From the NCBI GenBank assembly GCA_963756895.1, contig CAVWPI010000011.1, positions 248,001 to 312,000 on the forward strand: 64,000 nucleotides of DNA, read 5' to 3'. Below the pieces are notes generated by a model. That model was not told the origin of the DNA. It saw only the letters and a program-made list of their open reading frames with translations, and ran no database searches. Shown here piece after piece: positions 56,187-64,000 of this stretch. The DNA is from DASUAS01 sp963756895 (GTDB lineage Bacteria; Actinomycetota; Acidimicrobiia; IMCC26256; DASPTH01). Position numbers and translations under genes: made by a program. The first letter of the stretch is position 1. The number at the start of each line of letters is the position of its first letter.

Positions 56187-56858
56187 CTAGGAGGAGGCGC
56201 CGGTGAGGATCCGGCGCACCTCGTCCTCCGACTCGGGCGTCACCATCGCCAGTACCTCGTCGCCGGCCTCGAAGACCGAGTCGCCCCGCGGCATCACCAC
56301 GTGCTCTTCGCGCACGATGGCGACGACGGTGGCGTTGCGGGGCACGTCGATGTCCTTCAGCGCCCGGTCGATCACGGGGGAGTCCTCGGCCAGGGTGACC
56401 TCCACGAGGCGCGCCTGACCACCCTCGAACTGGAGGATCCGCACCAGCCGGCCGACGGTGACCGCTTCCTCGACCAGCGCGGTGATGAGGTGCGGGGTCG
56501 ACACCGAGAGGTCGACGCCCCAGTTCTCGTTGAACAGCCACTCGTTCTTCGGGTGGTTCACCCGGGCGATGACGCGCGGCACCGCGAACTCCTGCTTGGC
56601 CAGCAGCGAGAGCACGAGGTTGTCCTCGTCGTCGCCGGTCGCGGCGACCACGACGTCGCACGAGTCGAGGCCGGCTGCACGCAGCGAGTTGACCTCGCAG
56701 CAGTCGGCGACGTGCCAGTCGATGCCGTCGCCGGGCTGTTGCGCGCGCTTCACGACTGCGGGGAGCTGCTCGATGATCATCACGTCGTGGTCGGCGGCAC
56801 GGAGGTCGTTGGCGATGAACAGGCCGACGTTCCCGGCGCCTGCGATGGCAACTCGCAT
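56187..56858 (-). CDS. TrkA-like K+ channel/transporter subunit (CeoC-like)
   Basis: The 223-residue protein has an RCK-N Rossmann domain (MRVAIAGAGNVGLFIANDLR; acidic strand end VMIIEQ) and an RCK-C domain (VVAIVREEHVVMPRGDSVFE; GDEVLAMV). It would bind NAD(H) or a nucleotide and gate a K+ transporter. The start overlaps the stop of the second TrkA-like gene by one base, so they form a heteromeric pair as in mycobacterial CeoB-CeoC. Confidence 0.92.
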   Translation of the reverse strand: MRVAIAGAGNVGLFIANDLRAADHDVMIIEQLPAVVKRAQQPGDGIDWHVADCCEVNSLRAAGLDSCDVVVAATGDDEDNLVLSLLAKQEFAVPRVIARVNHPKNEWLFNENWGVDLSVSTPHLITALVEEAVTVGRLVRILQFEGGQARLVEVTLAEDSPVIDRALKDIDVPRNATVVAIVREEHVVMPRGDSVFEAGDEVLAMVTPESEDEVRRILTGASS

Positions 56859-57526
56859 CAGCGGTGCTCTTCTCCGTGCTCGAGGCGATCGCGCAGTGCG
56901 TCGAGGGCCGAGACGTCGGCGGCGAAGTGCAGGATGTCGCCGTCCTGGCCGATCGCGCTCGGCGTGCTCACCTGCGCGGCACCGAGGCGCGTGATGGCGA
57001 CGAGCCAGAACACGCCCGGCTCGCTCAGCGGCGCGAGCTTCTTGCCCGCCCACTTCGCCGGGATGGGGTAGTCGAGGAGGCACACCTTGCCGCTCGGGTC
57101 GAGCCACTCGTGCGGCTGCTCCTCCGCTGGCAGCAGGCGACGCATGACCTGGTCGGTCGTCCACGACACGGTGGCGACGGTGGGGATCCCCAGGCGCTGG
57201 TAGATGAGCGCACGCCGCGGGTCGTAGATGCGGGCGACGACGCGCTCGATGGCGAAGTTCTCCCGGGCGATGCGCGCCGAGAGGATGTTCGAGTTGTCGC
57301 CGCTGGTGACCGCAGCCACCGCGCCGGCGCGCTCGATGCCGGCCTCGACGAGGTGGTCACGGTCGAAGCCGAACCCCACCACCTTCTGGCCCCCGAAGTC
57401 CTCCGGGAGACGCTTGCGGAAGGCGTCGGCGTTCTTGTCGATCACCGCCACCGAGTGGCCATTGCGTTCGAGGCTCAGGGCCAGCTCGCTGCCCACCCGC
57501 CCGCATCCCACGACGACGACGTGCAC
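56858..57526 (-). CDS. TrkA-like K+ channel/transporter subunit (CeoB-like)
   Basis: The 222-residue protein starts VHVVVVGCGRVGSELALSLE (GTG start), with the acidic strand end VAVIDKNADAF. SGDNSNILSARIAREN follows, then an RCK-C domain near residue 140 onward. The glycine motif G-x-G-x2-G is intact. It is divergent from a KimA-like importer across 183 bp, which may be the transporter it regulates; no TrkH/KtrB is seen in the window. Confidence 0.92.
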   Translation of the reverse strand: MHVVVVGCGRVGSELALSLERNGHSVAVIDKNADAFRKRLPEDFGGQKVVGFGFDRDHLVEAGIERAGAVAAVTSGDNSNILSARIARENFAIERVVARIYDPRRALIYQRLGIPTVATVSWTTDQVMRRLLPAEEQPHEWLDPSGKVCLLDYPIPAKWAGKKLAPLSEPGVFWLVAITRLGAAQVSTPSAIGQDGDILHFAADVSALDALRDRLEHGEEHR

Positions 57527-57709
57527 CGGGTCTCCCTCCGATGTCCCTTCGGGACCGGGGCAGGCTATCGAGCGTCGCCCGGGAGCGGGAAATCGCTGAA
57601 CGCCCGCTGACGTCCGGGGCGGGCGCCAGGGCGGATCGGTGTTCCGCACGCGGGGAATGGCAAGCTGTCCGGAGCCGGTCGTGCTGAGGGGCTCGGAGGA
57701 ACCGACGAC

Positions 57710-59560
57710 GTGGCATTCGTCAAACGAGTTCTCGTCGGCCGTCCGCTCGCGACGACCGAGATGGAGCACCAGCGCATCTCGAAGACCATCGCCCTGGCGG
57801 TGTTCTCGTCGGACGCGATCTCGTCCACCGCGTACGCGACCGAGGAGATCCTCTTCGTCGTCGCGGTCGGCGGCTCCAGCCTCGCCCTCGGCCTCAACAC
57901 GCTCATCCCGATCGGCATCGCGGTCGCGCTCCTGCTCACGATCGTCATCACGTCGTACCGCCAGACGATCTTCGCCTACCCCAGCGGTGGCGGCAGCTAC
58001 GTCGTCAGCCGCGAGAACCTGGGCGAGAACCCGTCGCTGGTCGCGGGCGCGTCACTGCTGGTCGACTACATCCTCACCGTCGCGGTGTCGATCTCCGCGG
58101 GTGTCGCCGCGATCGTGTCGATCCCCGCGTTCCAGGACCTCGCCAAGCATCGCGTCGCGCTGGGGTTGATCCTGATCCTGGGCATCAGCCTCGCCAATCT
58201 GCGCGGCATCAAGGAGTCGGGCCGGATCTTCGCGGTGCCCACGTACATCTACATCGCGGTCCTGGGCGCGCTCGTGAGCTACGGGCTCTTCCGCAGCTTC
58301 GTCCTCGACGACATCCGCCACATCAATCCGGCACCGTTCGCGGCGGAGGGCAACAACATCTTCGGCGGCACCCTGGGGATCTTCATCCTCTTGAAGGGCT
58401 TCTCGTCGGGTGCGGTCGCCCTCACCGGGGTGGAGGCGATCTCCAACGGCGTGCCCGCGTTCCGGCGCCCCGAGTCGAAGAACGCGGCCATGACGCTGGT
58501 GTGGATGGGGGTCATTCTCGGCACGTTGTTCATGGGCGTGCAGATCCTGGCCCACCACCTCGGTCCCTACCCGAGCGAGCACACCACCGTGATGTCGCAG
58601 CTCGGCACCGCGGTGTTCGGGAGCGGCACCGTGCTCTACGTGGTGTTGCAATTCGCGACCGCCGCCATCCTCACCCTCGCGGCCAACACCGCGTACGCCG
58701 ACTTCCCGCGGTTGTCGTCGATCATCGCCCACGACGGCTACTTGCCCAGGCAGTTGGCCAACCGCGGTGACCGTCTCGTGTTCTCGAACGGTGTGCTCGT
58801 GCTCGCCACCGCGGCGGGTGCGCTCATCATCGCCTTCGGTGGAAAGACCAACGCGCTGATCCCGTTGTACGCGGTGGGGGTGTTCCTCTCGTTCACCCTG
58901 TCGCAGGCGGGCATGGTGCGCCACCACCAGAAGGAGCAGGAGAAGGGGTACAAGCGCAACGTCGTCATCAACGCGGTGGGTTCGGTCGCGACCTTCATCG
59001 TGTTGCTGATCGTGGCGACCACGAAGTTCACGAGCGGCGCGTGGGTGCCGTTGGTCGTCATCCCCGTGATCGTCTTCGGGTTCAAGGCCATCCACCGCCA
59101 CTACAAGACCGTGGCCGACGGCCTGCGCGTCACTCCCGATTACAAGCCGCGGCGCATGAACCACACCGTGGTCGTGCTCGTCGGTGGCGTGCACCGCGGG
59201 GTGCTCGAGGGATTGGCGTACGCGCGATCGCTGTCACCCAACCACCTGGTGGCGGTGTCGGTCGTCTCCGACGAGGAGGAGCAGGAGAAGCTCGAGCAGC
59301 TGTGGGACGAGTACGGCCTCGAGGTCCCGCTCGAGATCGTGTACTCGCCGTACCGGGAGCTCACCCGGCCGATCCTGCGCTACGTCGACGAGCTCGACGC
59401 GCGCTGGGAGAACGACGTCATCACCGTCCTCCTGCCGGAGTTCGTCGTGAGGCACTGGTGGGGCAACATCCTCCACAACCAGACCGCGTTGCTCCTGAAG
59501 GGGAGACTGCTGTTCCGCAAGGGCACGGTCGTCACTTCGCTCCCATATCACCTGGAGTGA
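57710..59560 (+). CDS. KimA-like K+ importer (APC/KUP superfamily) with C-terminal USP-like domain
   Basis: The 616-residue protein has a twelve-helix APC core (SSDAISSTAYATEEILFVVA; IFAYPSGGGSYVVSRENLGE; NIFGGTLGIFILLKGFSSGA) and a cytosolic C-terminal domain from about residue 480 (HTVVVLVGGVHRGVLEGLAY) with a universal-stress-like fold. This is the plan of KimA (YdaO), a high-affinity K+/H+ symporter. An amino-acid permease is the other possibility. The GTG start has GGAGG. The divergent TrkA-like genes support the K+ role. Confidence 0.85.
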   Translation: MAFVKRVLVGRPLATTEMEHQRISKTIALAVFSSDAISSTAYATEEILFVVAVGGSSLALGLNTLIPIGIAVALLLTIVITSYRQTIFAYPSGGGSYVVSRENLGENPSLVAGASLLVDYILTVAVSISAGVAAIVSIPAFQDLAKHRVALGLILILGISLANLRGIKESGRIFAVPTYIYIAVLGALVSYGLFRSFVLDDIRHINPAPFAAEGNNIFGGTLGIFILLKGFSSGAVALTGVEAISNGVPAFRRPESKNAAMTLVWMGVILGTLFMGVQILAHHLGPYPSEHTTVMSQLGTAVFGSGTVLYVVLQFATAAILTLAANTAYADFPRLSSIIAHDGYLPRQLANRGDRLVFSNGVLVLATAAGALIIAFGGKTNALIPLYAVGVFLSFTLSQAGMVRHHQKEQEKGYKRNVVINAVGSVATFIVLLIVATTKFTSGAWVPLVVIPVIVFGFKAIHRHYKTVADGLRVTPDYKPRRMNHTVVVLVGGVHRGVLEGLAYARSLSPNHLVAVSVVSDEEEQEKLEQLWDEYGLEVPLEIVYSPYRELTRPILRYVDELDARWENDVITVLLPEFVVRHWWGNILHNQTALLLKGRLLFRKGTVVTSLPYHLE

Positions 59561-59594
59561 CGACCGACCCCCAACCGAAACCTTGTCGAAAGAT

Positions 59595-59612
59595 TGGACT
59601 CGACCGAGTCCA
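59595..59612. terminator. Palindrome between kimA-like gene and hppA
   Basis: TGGACTCG-AC-CGAGTCCA lies 35 nt after the KimA-like stop, with a pyrimidine-rich, T-containing run (CCCCCTACTTTTCCC) after it. This fits a terminator; an operator for hppA is also possible. Confidence 0.5.
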
Positions 59613-59707
59613 GCCCCCTACTTTTCCCTAGCTTCTCCGCGCTGGTCGTGTGACCACGCGCCCGCAGTCCAGCTCAACTCCGACACCCATCCCGAGGTCT
59701 GCATCCC

Positions 59708-62077
<2,370 letters not shown>

Positions 62078-62101
62078 CCCCACCTCACCTCACCTCACCA
62101 A

Positions 62102-62153
62102 CTCGAGGTTGCGTCACCTGGCGTCGTAGTACGACGCCGAGTGACGCAACCTT
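62102..62153. repeat. Hairpin repeat, copy 1 (52 bp)
   Basis: The repeat reads CTCGAGGTTGCGTCACCTGG and continues to ACCTT. Arms AGGTTGCGTCAC / GTGACGCAACCT (12 bp) enclose a second stem GGCGTCGTA / TACGACGCC (9 bp). Copy 2 at 63110-63161 begins with the same 28 bases and ends with the same arm. Between them is only the AbiEi/DUF559 gene, whose stop is 5 nt from this copy. Confidence 0.85.
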
Positions 62154-62157
62154 GGGT

Positions 62158-63072
62158 TCAGAGGTGCCGGCGAACCGACGTCGCGAGGCGGTTGGCGCGG
62201 TCCTTCACGTCAGCCCCGGTTGCGACGAGCACGGTGTAGCCGAGGTCCGAGATCGCGTTGCGGCGAGCGGCGTCGCGGTAGTGCGCGGCAGTGCCCGTGT
62301 GATGCTCGACGCTGTCGTACTCGATCACCACCATCGCGTCGGGATAGGCGAGATCGACACGGGCGACGAACCCGCCGACCTGGTCGCGCACCACGAACTG
62401 GTGGACCGGTGTGGGCAGACCATGGCGGACGAGCATGTCGGCCAGGAGCCGCTCAGGGACGCTCTCGGGCAGCGTCGACACGCAGGTTCGAGCTTCGACC
62501 GCGGCGCGAAATCTACGCCCGCCCGGGCGACCCTTCGTCGCAAGCCGTGTGCTCGTGCGTCGAAGCTCGTCGAGGGATACGAGCCTGCGACGTAGGGCTG
62601 TGTCGATGTTGGCATCGAGCATGACGGGACTCAGGGTGCGCGCGAGGTCGAAGAGCGTGCGAGCTGTCGAGGTACACGGCACGCTGTCGCGCTCATCTCG
62701 GTCCTCCTCTCCGATCGCGAGGCTCTCATGGACCACGAGGCGAGCATGACGGGAGCGCTTCCACCTCGGGCAGGTCAGCTCGCTGATGTCCGTCCGTCCG
62801 GTGGGCAACGACCAGAGCGCGGCGGCGGAGAGGTGCGACGCGAGGGCGTCAGGGCCCGCAGCCAGGCACGCAGCGAGTAGGTCGCCACGCCAGGTCCTGG
62901 GCGCGCCACCCATCCGATACACGCCCTCGTAGACGGGCACCCATCGTCCGCTCGAGGTCCGGGCCTTTCGCGCGCCGTCCGAGAACCCGAGGGCATCGAC
63001 GTGCTCGAGCGCGAAGATCCCGTGCTGCTGAGCGGCGAGGCGTCCAAGTGCATCGTCGGCACGTCGGGTCAT
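62158..63072 (-). CDS. AbiEi-like / DUF559 nuclease-fold protein
   Basis: The 304-residue protein has two parts. The N-terminal half (AAQQHGIFALEHVDALGFSD, then GRWVPVYEGVYRMGGAPRTW, ASHLSAAALW) is a winged helix of the AbiEi type-IV-antitoxin kind. The C-terminal half (GFVARVDLAYPDAMVVIEYD, then HYRDAARRNAISDLGYTVLV) is a DUF559/Vsr-like nuclease fold with D and E-x-D positions seen. Such genes are common as singletons in actinobacteria, and their function is unsettled. No AbiEii toxin is adjacent. Its flanking by a pair of hairpin repeats suggests movement as a unit. ATG 63072. Confidence 0.82.
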   Translation of the reverse strand: MTRRADDALGRLAAQQHGIFALEHVDALGFSDGARKARTSSGRWVPVYEGVYRMGGAPRTWRGDLLAACLAAGPDALASHLSAAALWSLPTGRTDISELTCPRWKRSRHARLVVHESLAIGEEDRDERDSVPCTSTARTLFDLARTLSPVMLDANIDTALRRRLVSLDELRRTSTRLATKGRPGGRRFRAAVEARTCVSTLPESVPERLLADMLVRHGLPTPVHQFVVRDQVGGFVARVDLAYPDAMVVIEYDSVEHHTGTAAHYRDAARRNAISDLGYTVLVATGADVKDRANRLATSVRRHL

Positions 63073-63109
63073 CGCGAGAAGACGAGTTCACTCCCAACGC
63101 GTGACACAT

Positions 63110-63161
63110 CTCGAGGTTGCGTCACCTGGCGTCGTAGAACGCCGACGAGTGACGCAACCTT
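63110..63161. repeat. Hairpin repeat, copy 2 (52 bp)
   Basis: Direct copy of the repeat at 62102-62153. The first 28 bases are identical, and the outer arms AGGTTGCGTCAC / GTGACGCAACCT are intact. The inner right arm differs (AACGCCGACGA), so the inner stem is reduced to GGCGT / ACGCC. It lies 38 bp upstream of the AbiEi-like start and about 30 bp from the DedA-gene stop. Confidence 0.85.
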
Positions 63162-63190
63162 GTTTTGGGGGGTGGAGAGAGTCCCGCGGG

Positions 63191-63891
63191 TCAGTCGTCT
63201 TCGACGACTTCGTGAAGGGCGGCGGCTTCGGCTTCGGCCTGGGCCTGGGTGAAGTGGACGGGCTTCTGTCGCTTCGCCTTGCGCCACTCGAGGAACGGCG
63301 GGATCAACGAGAGGATGATGATCGCCGCGATCAGCGGGTAGAGGTAGGTGTCGATCGAGTCGCCGATGGCGTCGGCGAGGAAGTAGCCCGCCAGGGTCAC
63401 GCCGAACACCCAGATGAAGGCGCCGAACACGTTGAAGCTGATGAACGTCCGTCGGGTCATCTTGCCGATCCCGGCGACGACCGGCGCGAAGGTGCGCACC
63501 ACGGGCACGAACGCGCGAGGACGATCGTCTTGGCGCCGTGTTGATCGAAGAAGTCCTCGGTGCGGTCGATGTACTCGCGTTTGAACAGCTTCGAATCGGG
63601 GCGCCGCAACAGGCGCGGTCCCGTCTTCTGGCCGATGGTGAAACCGAGCTGGTCGCCGACGACGGCCGCGATGAAGCACCCGACCAGGATGGCCGCCAGG
63701 TTCAGCTTCCCCTGGTTGGCCAGGATGCCCGCGGTGAAGAGGAGCGAGTCACCAGGGAGGAAGAAGCCGATCAGGAGGCCCGTCTCGGCGAAGATGATCA
63801 ACATGAGCCCGATCTCGCCGTACGGGCTCAGGTCGTTGAGGATCTCCTTCGGATCCAGACTGAGCGCGAGAATCGTCGAGAGCAGGTGCAC
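63191..63891 (-). CDS. DedA-family (SNARE-associated) membrane protein (frameshift)
   Basis: About 233 residues. The first part (LMLIIFAETGLLIGFFLPGD, GKLNLAAILVGCFIAAVVGD, then GFTIGQKTGPRL) has the E-x-G-x3-P-[GD] re-entrant helix of DedA proteins. The second part (FVPVVRTFAPVVAGIGKMTR, FNVFGAFIWVFGVTLAGYFL) has the conserved R and G. One base is missing near 63512, between LAR and FVPVV. DedA proteins are proton-linked lipid (C55-P or PE) flippases or scramblases. The GTG at 63891 was chosen by family N-terminus. The 109 bp to its left end at the window edge hold no other gene that I see. Confidence 0.87.
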
Positions 63892-64000
63892 GACGGCGCA
63901 GGATAGACGGCCTGTCCCCCCGTCCACGGGAACGACCCGGAGTTGACAGCGGCCGCTTCCGGCACCACTGTCCGGCGCCGATACCTTCCCTCACGCCCCC

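Overview
The window is about 70% G+C, with many GTG and a few TTG starts and 4-bp stop/start overlaps. It carries genes typical of Actinobacteriota: a WhiB protein, paired ArsA/Get3-like ATPases, GlnE, a GlnR-type regulator, an actinobacterial Tad pilus cluster beside a DEAD/DEAH helicase, and a K+-uptake block next to an OB-fold protein. The mix of genes and their order suggests a deep-branching actinobacterium, possibly Acidimicrobiia; this placement is inference. It reads as chromosomal backbone: no phage, integrase, insertion sequence or CRISPR array was seen.

Layout. 0-6.4 kb: methyltransferase, tRNA-Pro(CGG), lone receiver domain, two ArsA-like ATPases, an NfeD-like protein, WhiB and a metallo-beta-lactamase-fold hydrolase. 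6.5-8.6 kb: two paralogous secreted cupredoxin-like proteins, each with its own terminator. 8.6-10.9 kb: an Fe-S unit (Mrp, SufR-like regulator, ErpA/IscA-type carrier). 11-14.5 kb: Tat-exported thioredoxin-like protein, a fused [2Fe-2S]/molybdenum-hydroxylase protein, membrane proteins. 14.5-19.3 kb: GlnR-like regulator and three glutamine synthetases (two GSI, one GSII). 19.6-21.7 kb: a START/DoxX fusion followed by a decayed patch holding two internally deleted genes. 21.7-28.8 kb: a D-aminoacylase-type amidohydrolase and a branched-chain-amino-acid-type ABC importer (LivH, LivM-LivG fusion, LivF, binding protein). 28.9-36 kb: coiled-coil protein, SDR, then a DUF5989 / SxtJ-SGNH / carbamoyltransferase module facing a polytopic membrane protein. 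36-43 kb: GlnE, NadE, EamA transporter, primary-type sigma factor. 43.2-45.5 kb: molybdopterin oxidoreductase. 46.5-51.2 kb: Tad pilus genes. 51.2-55.7 kb: chagasin-type inhibitor, MrfA/Hrq1-like helicase, LytR-CpsA-Psr protein, secreted protein. 55.8-62.1 kb: OB-fold protein, two TrkA-like subunits, KimA-like K+ importer, proton-pumping pyrophosphatase. 62.1-64 kb: an AbiEi/DUF559 gene bracketed by a hairpin repeat, and a DedA protein.

Connections. The three glutamine synthetases, GlnR-like regulator and GlnE form a nitrogen-assimilation set; the beta-type GSI keeps the tyrosine that GlnE would adenylylate. Mrp, the SufR-like regulator and the A-type carrier share a short divergent region and probably respond to Fe-S status. 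The TrkA-like pair, KimA-like importer and H+-pyrophosphatase point to ion homeostasis.

Caveat. About twenty genes are split by single-base insertions or deletions, including the sigma factor, GlnE, Mrp and the helicase. Joining the frames restores normal proteins, so these are most likely assembly errors. For such genes I give the full span and the approximate break positions.
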